Assembly (NCBI GenBank): GCA_011389895.1 | Contig: JAABTN010000025.1 | Coordinates: 1-42,598 of the forward strand | Origin: Maritimibacter sp. | Lineage (GTDB): Bacteria > Pseudomonadota > Alphaproteobacteria > Rhodobacterales > Rhodobacteraceae | Direction: 5' to 3' | Length of the DNA: 42,598 nucleotides | Shown: piece after piece, positions 9,118 to 17,512 of the stretch | Layout of the letters: each line of letters starts with the position of its first letter | How positions within the stretch are numbered: position 1 is the first letter of the stretch | Translations under genes and position numbers: made by a program | The notes under the pieces: model-generated | Databases searched by the model: none | The model's input: the letters and a program-made list of their open reading frames with translations, nothing else | Told to the model about the DNA's origin: nothing

Positions 9118-9145
9118 TTGACCAAGGCGTGGAAACCACTAGAAA
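9118..9145 (+). promoter_or_regulatory. Predicted rplM-rpsI promoter
   Basis: TTGACC (9118-9123) and TAGAAA (9140-9145) are separated by 16 bases and fit a housekeeping sigma factor promoter. Transcription would start near 9152, giving a leader of about 28 bases before the rplM ATG. Confidence 0.55.
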
Positions 9146-9179
9146 CACGCCATCCGAAACCCATCAAGGGCCGACAATC

Positions 9180-9644
9180 ATGAAAACCTTTTCTGCAACC
9201 CCTGCAGATATCGACAAGAAATGGATTATCATCGACGCCGAGGGCGTGGTGCTGGGCCGTCTTGCCTCGATCATCGCCATGCGCCTGCGCGGCAAGCACA
9301 AGCCGACCTTCACGCCGAACATGGATTGCGGTGACAATGTCATCGTCATCAATGCCGACAAGATCCAGATGACCGGCAAGAAGCGCACCGACAAGATCCA
9401 TTACTGGCACACCGGCTATCCGGGCGGGATCAAATCCCGCACCGCCGGTCAGATTCTCGAGGGCGAATTCCCCGAGCGTATCGTGACGCAGGCCGTCAAG
9501 CGCATGCTACCGGGCAACCGCCTGTCGCGCCGCCAGATGACGAACCTGCGTGTCTATGCCGGTGCCGAACATCCGCACGAGGCGCAAGCGCCGGAAATGC
9601 TGGATGTCAAATCCATGAACAAGAAAAACACGCGTGAGGGCTGA
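9180..9644 (+). CDS. rplM: 50S ribosomal protein L13
   Basis: L13 is an early-assembly protein of the large ribosomal subunit. The 154-residue sequence has the family segments [41 protein letters not shown] and [17 protein letters not shown] start at ATG 9180 is used because AAGGG lies about 9 bases upstream and the family begins with MKTFSA; a longer in-frame start at 9129 lies upstream of the predicted transcription start. The rpsI ATG follows the stop by two bases, the conserved rplM-rpsI operon. Confidence 0.97.
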   Translation: MKTFSATPADIDKKWIIIDAEGVVLGRLASIIAMRLRGKHKPTFTPNMDCGDNVIVINADKIQMTGKKRTDKIHYWHTGYPGGIKSRTAGQILEGEFPERIVTQAVKRMLPGNRLSRRQMTNLRVYAGAEHPHEAQAPEMLDVKSMNKKNTREG

Positions 9645-9646
9645 TC

Positions 9647-10141
9647 ATGGCTGAAGAAGTGAAATCGCTCGATGAGCTGAACGCGGTTGTCGAAGGCGGT
9701 GCGGATGCGCCCGCTGCCGAAGAAACCATTTCCCGTGACCCGGTGCGTGACAACCTGGGTCGCTCCTATGCCACCGGCAAGCGCAAAGACGCGGTTGCCC
9801 GTGTCTGGATCAAGCCGGGCTCCGGCAAGGTCACCGTGAATGGCCGCGAAATGAACAAGTATTTCGCGCGCCCGGTGCTTCAGATGATCTTGGCGCAACC
9901 CTTCACCGTGGCAGGTGTCGAAGGCGAATTCGACGTCTACGCGACCGTGTCGGGCGGCGGCCTGTCCGGTCAGGCCGGGGCGGTGAAGCACGGTATTTCC
10001 AAGGCGCTTCAGCTTTATGAACCGTCGCTGCGCCCGGCGCTGAAAGCCGCCGGTTTCCTGACCCGCGACAGCCGCGTTGTGGAACGCAAGAAATACGGCC
10101 GCCGCAAGGCCCGCCGCAGCTTCCAGTTCTCCAAGCGCTAA
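9647..10141 (+). CDS. rpsI: 30S ribosomal protein S9
   Basis: S9 belongs to the head of the small subunit; its C-terminal tail reaches the P-site tRNA. The 164-residue protein has an acidic N-terminal extension of about 35 residues before the conserved [19 protein letters not shown] core, as is usual in alphaproteobacteria. [20 protein letters not shown] and the basic tail ending in FSKR are intact. It is the second gene of the rplM-rpsI operon and is followed by an intrinsic terminator. Confidence 0.97.
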   Translation: MAEEVKSLDELNAVVEGGADAPAAEETISRDPVRDNLGRSYATGKRKDAVARVWIKPGSGKVTVNGREMNKYFARPVLQMILAQPFTVAGVEGEFDVYATVSGGGLSGQAGAVKHGISKALQLYEPSLRPALKAAGFLTRDSRVVERKKYGRRKARRSFQFSKR

Positions 10142-10172
10142 ATCCAAGCGTCACTGGACACCCAAAAGAACG

Positions 10173-10202
10173 AACGGTCGCAAGAAATTGCGGCCGTTTT
10201 TT
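10173..10202 (+). terminator. Intrinsic terminator of rplM-rpsI
   Basis: An 11-base stem (10173-10183 with 10188-10198, one G-T pair) closes a GAAA loop and runs into a T-tract (10197-10202). It is 31 bases after the rpsI stop. Confidence 0.85.
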
Positions 10203-10228
10203 CCTGCCCGCCGATCCCTGTTGCGGGA

Positions 10229-11194
10229 TTAGCGCAATTGGTCAAGGTAATGGGCCTGCCCGGTCAGCGCGGCATAATCATCTTCCACCAGCCAGACCGG
10301 GATATCGGCCACCAGTGACGAGAACCGGCCCTTGTCCTGCATCGCGCGCACGAAGGCGTCGGATTTGATCCATGGCGACAGTGCGCGCGCCACGCCGCCG
10401 ACAAGGAAGATGCCCCCGAAGGGCAGGTGAATGAGGCTCAGATCGCCAATCACCGTGGCCAGAAGCCGGGTCAACTGCGCAAGCGCCGCCTTGGCGACCG
10501 GATCGCCGGACGTGGCCGCCGCAACAACCTCGGCCGGGGTCCAGTTCGGGGTCTGCCCGGTGGTTTGGGCATGCCACGCCGCGACTTGTGCAACGCCGCG
10601 CCCCGATAACGCCTCTTCGACCGAGGGAAACCCATGGACCGCCTCAAGATGGTCGGCCAAGGCCCGGTCTTCGGCGGTGCGCGTGGGCAGGGTGACATGG
10701 CCCGCTTCCGCCGGGGCCACGATCCGTTGACCGTTCTCGGTCAGGACCGGGGCGATGTTGAACCCGGTTCCGATCCCGATCATGAGACGGGCGGCACCGA
10801 CCTCGGCCTCGGCCCCCGGTTTGAGACAGGTCAGGTGATCGGGTGTCACGTAGCCAAGCGCGTGACCCTGCGCCTGAAGATCGTTCAGCACCGCGACACG
10901 TTCGGCCCGCGTCGCGGTCGCCACGGTCGCCGGGTCGATGGTCCAGTCAAGGTTGGTCATGGTGCCCCGGTGGTCGCGCACCGGGCCGGCGAGCGCGACA
11001 CAGGCCGCGTCACAATCCGGGGTGCCGTGATCGCCCAAGTAGGCGTCCAGAACCTCGGACAGATCGCCAAACGCGGCGTTTTTATACCGCGCCACGGTGT
11101 CGGGCCGCAAAAGAGCCCCTGTGGCGAGCGCAACGCGCGTGTTCGTTCCCCCGATGTCGGCGACGAGCGAAACGGGCGCTTTGGGCTGGGTCAT
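10229..11194 (-). CDS. glk: Glucokinase
   Basis: Glucokinase phosphorylates intracellular glucose with ATP to glucose 6-phosphate. The 321-residue protein belongs to the bacterial Glk family. Visible are ADIGGTNTRVAL (phosphate-1 motif, from residue 12), NLDWTIDP and the downstream VLNDLQAQGHALGY catalytic region with the conserved Asp, and GTGFNIAPV (glucose/ATP site). It is the last gene of the leftward aglR-bgl-glk unit, 36 bases after the GH1 gene. This fits conversion of glucose released by the GH1 and GH13 enzymes nearby. Feeding into the Entner-Doudoroff route is likely from known roseobacter metabolism but is not shown here. Confidence 0.94.
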   Translation of the reverse strand: MTQPKAPVSLVADIGGTNTRVALATGALLRPDTVARYKNAAFGDLSEVLDAYLGDHGTPDCDAACVALAGPVRDHRGTMTNLDWTIDPATVATATRAERVAVLNDLQAQGHALGYVTPDHLTCLKPGAEAEVGAARLMIGIGTGFNIAPVLTENGQRIVAPAEAGHVTLPTRTAEDRALADHLEAVHGFPSVEEALSGRGVAQVAAWHAQTTGQTPNWTPAEVVAAATSGDPVAKAALAQLTRLLATVIGDLSLIHLPFGGIFLVGGVARALSPWIKSDAFVRAMQDKGRFSSLVADIPVWLVEDDYAALTGQAHYLDQLR

Positions 11195-11230
11195 TGCGAT
11201 CCTGTCCGTGATAAAGGCGGCGGCGGGGCG

Positions 11231-12565
11231 TCAGGGCGCGCGGCGCAAGGCAGATTGGAAGCCGTGGTAGGATGCTTTGGGCCTGCGTTCAAGGCTGTCG
11301 AAATCGACATGCACCATCCCGAAGCGTTTGTCATAGCCAAAGGCCCATTCATAATTGTCCAGAAGCGACCATGCGAAATAGCCCTTTACCGGCACCCCGT
11401 CGCGCGCGGCGGCGCGCACCTCGGCGAGGTGGGCGTTGAAATAGGCGATGCGGTCTTCATCCGCGACCGTGCCACCGGCGAGGGTGTCGGGCGCGGCCAT
11501 GCCGTTCTCGGTGACATAGAGCGGCAGATCACCGGTAAAGCGGTCGGCCACCCGACGCAGGAACTGGCCAAGACCCTCGGGATAGATCTCCCACCCCATG
11601 TTGGTCTTGGGCAGCGGTCCCTCGACCTCGCGCAAGGATGGATAGGGGCCGGGGGCCGGGGCGATCAGTTTGCGGGTGTAATAATTGATGCCGCACCAAT
11701 CGACCGGGGTGGCGATGGTTGACATGTCATCCTGCCATCCGTCGGGCAGGTGCGATGCGATCCCGTCCAGAAGCCGTTCGGGGTAGCTTTGGTGAAACAC
11801 CGGGCCCAGAAAGGCCTCGTTATAGATCGCATCATACCGCGCGGCGGCGTCCTGTGCGGCGGGGGTCGCATCGGCGGGGGTGCTGTGCTCAAGATTGAAA
11901 ACCGCGCCAAGGTTGCCAAACCCGGCCGCGCGCAGCGCCTGCGTCGCGGTGCCATGGGCCAGAAGCACGTGATGGATCGCGCGCGACGCCGCCCGGATGT
12001 CGCGCAGCCCCGGCGCGTGGTGACCCAGAAAATGGCTTAGCCAGCTCACGCACCAGAACTCGTTGATCGTGGCGGTGGACCAGACCCGGTCTCCGACCCG
12101 CGCCATCAGGACCTCGGCATAGTCGGAGAACCACTTCGCGATATCCGGGTTGCGCCAGCCGCCAAGGTCGGCGAGCGCCGAGGGCAATTCCCAGTGATAA
12201 AGCGTCAGCGCCGGTTTGATCCCGCGATCCAGCATCCCGTCGATCAGCCGGTCATAAAAATCGAGCCCCTCGGGGTTCGGCGTCCCACGCCCCTCGGGCA
12301 GCACCCGCGCCCAGGAGGCCGAGAAGCGGTAGACGTCGAAATTGCCTGCCGCGATCAGGTCCAGATCGCTCTCCCACAGGTGGTAATGGTCGCAGGCCCG
12401 CGCGCCGTCTTCGGCGTTCGCGACATTGCCGGGGGTCGCCGCGAAGCTATCCCAATGGGTCGAACCGGCCCCGCCATAGGCGTGCCCTTCGATCTGGTAG
12501 GCGGATGTCGAAACCCCGAAGAGGAAGTCTTCGGCAAAGTCCGCGCGGCGGAAATCGAGCGTCAT
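11231..12565 (-). CDS. bgl: Family 1 glycoside hydrolase, beta-glucosidase
   Basis: This 444-residue enzyme is a full-length GH1 beta-glucosidase that cleaves beta-linked glucosides such as cellobiose with retention. Signatures are FLFGVSTSAYQIEG (15-28), LYHWELPSALADLGGW (122-137), the acid/base Glu169 in TINEFW, and the nucleophile Glu353 in YVTENG. The usual Pro after the acid/base Glu is Phe here (NEF instead of NEP), a mild variation. No signal peptide is present, so it works in the cytoplasm. Its ATG overlaps the aglR stop by four bases (ATGA), giving translational coupling. A beta-glucosidase beside an alpha-glucoside importer suggests a broad glucoside locus. Confidence 0.94.
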   Translation of the reverse strand: MTLDFRRADFAEDFLFGVSTSAYQIEGHAYGGAGSTHWDSFAATPGNVANAEDGARACDHYHLWESDLDLIAAGNFDVYRFSASWARVLPEGRGTPNPEGLDFYDRLIDGMLDRGIKPALTLYHWELPSALADLGGWRNPDIAKWFSDYAEVLMARVGDRVWSTATINEFWCVSWLSHFLGHHAPGLRDIRAASRAIHHVLLAHGTATQALRAAGFGNLGAVFNLEHSTPADATPAAQDAAARYDAIYNEAFLGPVFHQSYPERLLDGIASHLPDGWQDDMSTIATPVDWCGINYYTRKLIAPAPGPYPSLREVEGPLPKTNMGWEIYPEGLGQFLRRVADRFTGDLPLYVTENGMAAPDTLAGGTVADEDRIAYFNAHLAEVRAAARDGVPVKGYFAWSLLDNYEWAFGYDKRFGMVHVDFDSLERRPKASYHGFQSALRRAP

Positions 12566-13614
12566 GTAATCTCCGATGTCTTGAGGGACAGGTTGGGCGC
12601 AGGCCCGGTCGAGGCCCCGAGGATCAGCTCGGCCTCGATCATCTCGGCGCGGGGCTCGGGCGAGGGGCTCTCGATCCGGTCGATCAGCATGGAGGCGGCG
12701 CGTTTCCCGGCCTCACGCACAGAAGCGCGGGTGGCGGTGAACTGTGGCTCCTCGCGGCCATTGGGCAGATAGGACAGGTCGTCGTCGTGGATGATCACCG
12801 AAACATCGCGCCCAAGGACCAGCCCGGCTTCGCTCAGGGCGCGCCGGATGCCGATGCCGGGAATGATCGAGGAGGCGAGAATGGCGGTCGGCGGCTCAGG
12901 CAGGGCGAGAAGCGTCTGGGTCGTGTCGTGGCCATATTGTTCGGTCATCTCGCGGGAAAACATCATGTCAGGGCAGGGGGTTATGCCTGCGTGCTCAAGC
13001 GATGCCTCAAACCCGGCGCGCCGCCGGATCGCGAAATCCATGTCCTCCAAACCGTTGATAAGGGCGATTCGCCTGTGTCCAAGGTCGATGAGAAAATCGG
13101 TGGCACGCTGAAAGGCGCGCAGGTTGTTCATGTCGACCCAGGAATAGCTTTCATCCGCGTCAGAGGCACGGCCATGCACGATGAAAGGCAGGCCGACCTG
13201 GTTCAGGAGGTGAATGCGGCGATCCCCGGCGCGGGGCGCATGCACGATGATTCCGTCCACCGTTCCCTTGGTGCGAAACTCCTTATACGCGCGCTCTTGC
13301 TCGGCATCGGGGACGATCGAGATCAGCATGTCATAGCCGTTCGCGGCATAGATTTCGCCAGCCCCCGAGATGAAATCCGAGAACACCGGGTTCATCATCT
13401 CGTGCTCGGATGAGACGGGAATCACGTGACCGATCGCCATGGCGCGCCCGGTGGCGAGCGACCGCGCCCGCATGTTGGGCCGGTAGCCATAGGCATCTGC
13501 CGCCGCCTGCACCTTTTTTCGCGTTTCTTCAGACACTTCGGGGAACCCGTTCAGCGCCCGGCTGACCGTTGTCGGGGAAATCCCGAGGGCTTTTGCGAGT
13601 TCCTTGAGTGTCAT
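12562..13614 (-). CDS. aglR: LacI-family repressor of the sugar locus (AglR-like)
   Basis: This 350-residue LacI/GalR regulator has the N-terminal helix-turn-helix and hinge (MTLKELAKALGISPTTVSRALNG, split only by the usual turn) followed by a periplasmic-binding-protein-like effector domain (ATGRAMAIGHVIPV to the C-terminus). By position between the bgl-glk arm and the aglEFGAK arm it corresponds to AglR of Sinorhizobium. It probably represses both arms until a glucoside binds. Two related palindromes, at 13628-13641 and 13798-13809, are the likely operators, one just after each predicted start of transcription. The effector is not known. Confidence 0.9.
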   Translation of the reverse strand: MTLKELAKALGISPTTVSRALNGFPEVSEETRKKVQAAADAYGYRPNMRARSLATGRAMAIGHVIPVSSEHEMMNPVFSDFISGAGEIYAANGYDMLISIVPDAEQERAYKEFRTKGTVDGIIVHAPRAGDRRIHLLNQVGLPFIVHGRASDADESYSWVDMNNLRAFQRATDFLIDLGHRRIALINGLEDMDFAIRRRAGFEASLEHAGITPCPDMMFSREMTEQYGHDTTQTLLALPEPPTAILASSIIPGIGIRRALSEAGLVLGRDVSVIIHDDDLSYLPNGREEPQFTATRASVREAGKRAASMLIDRIESPSPEPRAEMIEAELILGASTGPAPNLSLKTSEIT

Positions 13615-13627
13615 TCTAGCACGCGTT

Positions 13628-13641
13628 TCAAACCGGTTTGA
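13628..13641. promoter_or_regulatory. Candidate AglR operator O1
   Basis: TCAAACCGGTTTGA is a perfect 14-base palindrome with the central CG expected of LacI-family operators. It lies 14 bases before the aglR start codon and just downstream of the predicted aglR transcription start, so it should mediate autorepression. Confidence 0.7.
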
Positions 13642-13650
13642 GATTTTTGA

Positions 13651-13679
13651 AACCTAGAACGGGACACCCCGGGCGTCAA
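13651..13679 (-). promoter_or_regulatory. Predicted aglR-bgl-glk promoter
   Basis: On the minus strand TTGACG (13679-13674) and TAGGTT (13656-13651) are 17 bases apart. Transcription would begin near 13644, placing operator O1 over the first transcribed bases. Confidence 0.5.
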
Positions 13680-13726
13680 AGGATTGCGCAGAATATTGAC
13701 CATTTGACGTGCATAGGTAGCGCAAA

Positions 13727-13755
13727 CATTCCAAAAATTGGGCAGTTTGGGAATG
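13727..13755. repeat. Interrupted inverted repeat upstream of aglE
   Basis: CATTCCAAA (13727-13735) faces TTTGGGAATG (13746-13755), a near-perfect inverted repeat with one extra base in the right arm and a 10-base centre. It lies just upstream of the predicted aglE -35 and could be a second regulator site. Confidence 0.5.
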
Positions 13756-13759
13756 ATGA

Positions 13760-13788
13760 TTGACTCCACTGATGTGACGGGCAAAAGT
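13760..13788 (+). promoter_or_regulatory. Predicted aglEFGAK promoter
   Basis: TTGACT (13760-13765) and AAAAGT (13783-13788) are 17 bases apart. The -10 is weak, consistent with a regulated promoter. Transcription would start near 13795, so operator O2 (13798-13809) would cover the start site. Confidence 0.4.
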
Positions 13789-13797
13789 GGCTCCATC

Positions 13798-13809
13798 CAA
13801 AGCGGTTTG
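13798..13809. promoter_or_regulatory. Candidate AglR operator O2
   Basis: CAAAGCGGTTTG matches the core of O1 (CAAACCGGTTTG) at 11 of 12 positions. It lies 82 bases before the aglE start codon. The match to O1 in the same divergent region supports a shared repressor. Confidence 0.6.
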
Positions 13810-13891
13810 GAACGTTTGGCGCGAACGCCTTCGGTCCCCCGCGAACGGGAGAACCTGCGCCGGGGCGGCGCAACAAATCTGGGAGGATTTC

Positions 13892-15235
13892 ATGAAATTC
13901 ACACTCACCGCGACAGCGGCCACTCTCGCGTTGACCGCCGGTATGGCGCAGGCCGCGACCTTTACACCTGGCGAGGGGCCTTATGATTGGGCCGGTCTCG
14001 AAGCCTTTGCTGCCGCAAACGATTATTCCGGGGCCGAGGTGACCATCCTTGGTCCGTGGCTTGCGGGCGAGCAGGAAAATTTCGAGAACCTCCTGTCTTT
14101 CTTCGAAGAGGCGACCGGGGCCAGCGTGTCCTATGTCGGCTCTGATTCGATGGAACAGCAGATCGTCATCGACGCCGAAGCCGGGTCTGCCCCGAACCTC
14201 GCTGTGTTCCCGCAGCCGGGTCTCGCAGCCAACATGGCGCAGCGCGGGTTCCTCGCCCCGCTGTCGGATGACACGGGAGACTTCATCGCGTCAAATTATG
14301 CCGCGGGCCAAAGCTGGGTCGATCTCGGGAGCTATGCCAACGAGAACGGCGACGAGAACCTTTATGGCTTCTTCTTCAACGCCAACGTGAAATCGCTGGT
14401 CTGGTATATCCCGGAAAACTTCGAAGACTTCGGCTACGACGTGCCGGAAACCATGGAAGAGCTGAAAACGCTGACCGATCGCATGGTCGACGATGGTGAA
14501 ACCCCGTGGTGCATCGGGCTGGGATCGGGTGGTGCAACCGGATGGCCCGCCACCGACTGGGTCGAAGACCTGATGCTGCGCACGCAGGAGCCTGCGGTCT
14601 ATGACCAATGGGTGACCAACGAGATGCCGTTCAACGATCCGGCTGTCATCGGCGCGATCGAAGAGTTCGGCTGGTTCCTTGAAGGTGAGCGTGTGTCGGG
14701 CGGGGCCAGTGCCGTGGCCTCGGTCGATTTCCGCGACTCGCCCAAGGGGCTGTTCGACGCACCGCCGCAGTGCCTGATGCACCGTCAGGCGTCGTTTATC
14801 CCGGCGTATTTCCCGGAAGGTACGGAAATCGGCACGGATGTGGATTTCTTCTACTTCCCGGCCTATGTCGAGAAGGATCTCGGCACCCCGGTCCTCGGGG
14901 CGGGGACGCTGATCGGCATCACCGACGACAGCGAGGCGACGCGGGGGCTTCTGTCCTTCCTGCAAACTGCCTTTGCCAACGAGATCATGATGGCGCAGGG
15001 CGGTTTCCTCACGCCGCACACCGGGGCCAATCCTGACGCCTACGCCACCGAGACGCTGCGCGCACAGGGCGACATTCTTCGCAACGCAACCACGTTCCGT
15101 TTCGACGGGTCCGACCTGATGCCGGGTGGTGTCGGGGCAGGCAGCTTCTGGACCGGCATGGTGGATTATGCCGGCGGCAAGCCCGCCGAACAGGTCGCGC
15201 AGGAAATCCAGGACAGCTGGGATGCGCTGAAGTGA
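13892..15235 (+). CDS. aglE: Alpha-glucoside ABC transporter substrate-binding protein
   Basis: AglE is the periplasmic binding protein that delivers alpha-glucosides (maltose, sucrose, trehalose in Sinorhizobium) to AglFG. The 447-residue precursor begins with MKFTLTATAATLALTAGMAQAA, a clear signal peptide. The mature protein has the family-1 extracellular solute-binding pattern: VTILGPWLAGEQENFENLLSFFEEATG, the NGDENLYGFFFN region, and a Trp- and acid-rich pocket segment (GGATGWPATDWVEDLML). ATG 13892 is chosen because GGGAGG sits 5 bases upstream and the signal peptide starts there; a longer in-frame start at 13787 has neither. A hairpin follows the gene, consistent with higher expression than the permeases. 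Confidence 0.93.
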   Translation: MKFTLTATAATLALTAGMAQAATFTPGEGPYDWAGLEAFAAANDYSGAEVTILGPWLAGEQENFENLLSFFEEATGASVSYVGSDSMEQQIVIDAEAGSAPNLAVFPQPGLAANMAQRGFLAPLSDDTGDFIASNYAAGQSWVDLGSYANENGDENLYGFFFNANVKSLVWYIPENFEDFGYDVPETMEELKTLTDRMVDDGETPWCIGLGSGGATGWPATDWVEDLMLRTQEPAVYDQWVTNEMPFNDPAVIGAIEEFGWFLEGERVSGGASAVASVDFRDSPKGLFDAPPQCLMHRQASFIPAYFPEGTEIGTDVDFFYFPAYVEKDLGTPVLGAGTLIGITDDSEATRGLLSFLQTAFANEIMMAQGGFLTPHTGANPDAYATETLRAQGDILRNATTFRFDGSDLMPGGVGAGSFWTGMVDYAGGKPAEQVAQEIQDSWDALK

Positions 15236-15256
15236 TCGGCTGAGCCGGGAGATACA

Positions 15257-15289
15257 GGGGCGGGCCGTTTGCAGCGGGCCGCCCGTTTT
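15257..15289 (+). terminator. aglE-aglF intercistronic hairpin, partial terminator
   Basis: GGGCGG (15258-15263) pairs with CCGCCC (15279-15284), with extra pairing inside, and TTTT follows (15286-15289). Hairpins after the binding-protein gene are common in ABC operons and lower expression of the downstream permease genes. Confidence 0.5.
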
Positions 15290-15349
15290 GCCTAGAGTTT
15301 TGCCAAGCGTTTCGATGACAACGCGGGCGCGCATTCGGGGGGAGAGATC

Positions 15350-16354
15350 ATGCATCCAGCACTTCAGGCGGTTCTGACGGTCGGGATCGGGGTGTCGTCG
15401 GCCATTGCCTACTTCTACCTCGCCAACATGGTGCTCGACAAAGTGCTGTTTCCCGCCCGCGGGGTCCACGCCGGTCGCAACATCAACCGCGCGAACATGA
15501 TCCGCCCCTGGGTGTTCCTGTTTCCCGCGTTGTTCGCGCTGTGCCTGTATCTGGCCTACCCGGTGGTCGAGACCATCCGCCTGTCCGTCACCGACCGGGT
15601 GCCGGGCGGATACGAATGGGCCGGGGCGAACAATTACCTGGCCCTGACGCAGGATCCGAAATTCTGGGAGGCGCTGCGCAACAATTTCTTCTGGCTCTTG
15701 GTGGTGCCCGCGCTGTCCACCGCCTTCGGTCTGATCATCGCGCAGCTCACCGACCGGTTGAAATGGGGCAATATCGCCAAGTCGCTGATTTTCATGCCCA
15801 TGGCGATCAGCTTTGTCGGCGCCTCGGTGATCTTCAAGCTGATCTACGACTACCGTCCGGCGGGCGAAGAGCAGATCGGCATTCTGAATGCCGCGTATCT
15901 CGCGCTTGGCGGGGCCGAGCCGCAGGCTTGGTTGACCATTCCGGGGCTGAACAATTTCCTTTTGATGCTGGTCCTGATCTGGATCCAGACCGGGTTCGCC
16001 ATGGTGATCCTGTCGGCGGCGCTGCGCGGCATCCCCGAGGAAACGATCGAGGCGGCCATCGTCGACGGGGCCAACCCGTTCCAGATTTTCTTCAAGATCA
16101 AGGTGCCGCAAATCATGCCCACGATCATGGTGGTCTGGACCACCATCACCATCGTCGTCTTGAAGATCTTCGACATCGTCTTTGCCATGACCAACGGCCA
16201 ATGGGGCACGCAGGTCTTGGCCAATTACATGTATGACAAACTGTTTCGCTCCAATGACTGGGGCATGGGATCGGCGGCGGCCATGGTGATCATGCTGCTG
16301 GTGTTTCCGATCCTTGTTTGGAACGTGCGTCAGGCCCGCAAGGAGATGCGCTGA
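15350..16354 (+). CDS. aglF: Alpha-glucoside ABC transporter permease AglF
   Basis: AglF is one of two inner-membrane permeases of the alpha-glucoside importer. The 334-residue protein has about eight hydrophobic helices. The cytoplasmic EAA loop that docks to the ATPase is clear: EETIEAAIVDGANPFQIFF followed by KIKVPQIMP. An extra N-terminal helix (VLTVGIGVSSAIAYFYLANMVL) precedes the MalF-like core, as in known AglF proteins. It follows aglE by 114 bases and overlaps aglG by one base, so it is in the same operon. Confidence 0.94.
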   Translation: MHPALQAVLTVGIGVSSAIAYFYLANMVLDKVLFPARGVHAGRNINRANMIRPWVFLFPALFALCLYLAYPVVETIRLSVTDRVPGGYEWAGANNYLALTQDPKFWEALRNNFFWLLVVPALSTAFGLIIAQLTDRLKWGNIAKSLIFMPMAISFVGASVIFKLIYDYRPAGEEQIGILNAAYLALGGAEPQAWLTIPGLNNFLLMLVLIWIQTGFAMVILSAALRGIPEETIEAAIVDGANPFQIFFKIKVPQIMPTIMVVWTTITIVVLKIFDIVFAMTNGQWGTQVLANYMYDKLFRSNDWGMGSAAAMVIMLLVFPILVWNVRQARKEMR

Positions 16355-17505
16355 TGGACAATATCGCTGGCCGCAAACCCGCCCTTGGCTGGGCCGTGAA
16401 CCTGAGTGTCGTGTTCATCGTCGCGCTTTGGCTGTTTCCCACCATCGGGCTGCTTGTCTCGTCGTTCCGAACCGCAGACCAGATCGCTTCGTCAGGTTGG
16501 TGGAAGGCGTTTTTTCCCACCCAGCAGACCGAACAATTCCGCACCTCCGACCCCGATGAGACGCGGATCGAGACCGAGACCGGTGTTTTCGTGGTCGAGG
16601 GGTCGATCTACGGCGACGCCGGTGGCCCCGAGGTTTCGACATGGGGCGTATCGAGCCGCGATGTCGATGCATTTGTCCCGGGCGGCACCGCCGACATGGG
16701 CGATGGAGAAAGCCTGACGCTCATGGCCGATGGCAGCTACACGTGGACCGGCGACGAGGACCAGATTTCGGGCCGGGGGCAACGCATGTTCGTCACCGCC
16801 GAAATCCCGCCCGAGTTCACGCTGCGCAACTACGACTCCATGATTTTCGGCGGCGGTAACGACAATATCTCAAAAGCGTTCTTCAACACGCTGACGGTGA
16901 CGATTCCCGCGACAATCATCCCGATCCTCTTTGCCGCCTTCGCCGCCTATGCGCTCGCCTGGATGGATTTTCCGGGGCGCGCGCTGCTTATCGCCTTTAT
17001 CGTCGCGCTTTTGGTCGTGCCGCTTCAGCTTGCGCTGATCCCGCTATTGAAACTGCATCTGTCGATCGGGATCGGAAAGGGCTATCTCGGGGTCTGGCTG
17101 GCGCATACCGGTTTTGGCTTACCGCTCGCCATCTATCTCTTACGAAATTACATGGCCGGGCTGCCGCGTGACATCATCGAGAACGCGCGGGTCGACGGGG
17201 CGACAGAGTTCCAGATCTTCACCCGGATCATCCTGCCGCTGTCTTTCCCCGCGCTTGCAAGTTTCGCGATCTTCCAATTCCTGTGGACTTGGAACGACCT
17301 GCTGGTCGCGATCGTGTTCTTGGTCGATTCGACCGGCGAGACCACCGTCATGACCCGCCATATCGTCGAACTGCTCGGCACCCGTGGCGGCAACTGGGAG
17401 GTTCTGGCCACCGCCGCTTTCGTGTCGATGGCCGTGCCGCTCGCCGTCTTTTTCCTGATGCAACGCTATCTCGTGCGCGGCCTGTTGGCCGGCTCGGTCA
17501 AATGA
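16354..17505 (+). CDS. aglG: Alpha-glucoside ABC transporter permease AglG
   Basis: AglG is the second permease (MalG type). The 383-residue protein is about 90 longer than a plain MalG because roughly 110 residues (about 55-165) between helix 1 and helix 2 form a hydrophilic, Gly/Asp/Thr-rich, probably periplasmic domain (ETETGVFVVEGS, DMGDGESLTLMADGSYTWTG). The core follows, with the EAA loop RDIIENARVDGATEFQIF. ATG 16354 shares its A with the aglF stop (TGATG), so translation is coupled; an earlier in-frame start at 16318 lies inside aglF. As I recall, Sinorhizobium AglG has a similar length, so the insert appears to be a family trait. Confidence 0.93.
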   Translation: MDNIAGRKPALGWAVNLSVVFIVALWLFPTIGLLVSSFRTADQIASSGWWKAFFPTQQTEQFRTSDPDETRIETETGVFVVEGSIYGDAGGPEVSTWGVSSRDVDAFVPGGTADMGDGESLTLMADGSYTWTGDEDQISGRGQRMFVTAEIPPEFTLRNYDSMIFGGGNDNISKAFFNTLTVTIPATIIPILFAAFAAYALAWMDFPGRALLIAFIVALLVVPLQLALIPLLKLHLSIGIGKGYLGVWLAHTGFGLPLAIYLLRNYMAGLPRDIIENARVDGATEFQIFTRIILPLSFPALASFAIFQFLWTWNDLLVAIVFLVDSTGETTVMTRHIVELLGTRGGNWEVLATAAFVSMAVPLAVFFLMQRYLVRGLLAGSVK

Positions 17506-17512
17506 GGCTTGA

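Noticed and set aside
14291..16201. 636-codon minus-strand frame opposite aglE and aglF.
   Set aside because: Antisense shadow with His/Arg/Gly-rich composition; the plus-strand genes are certain.
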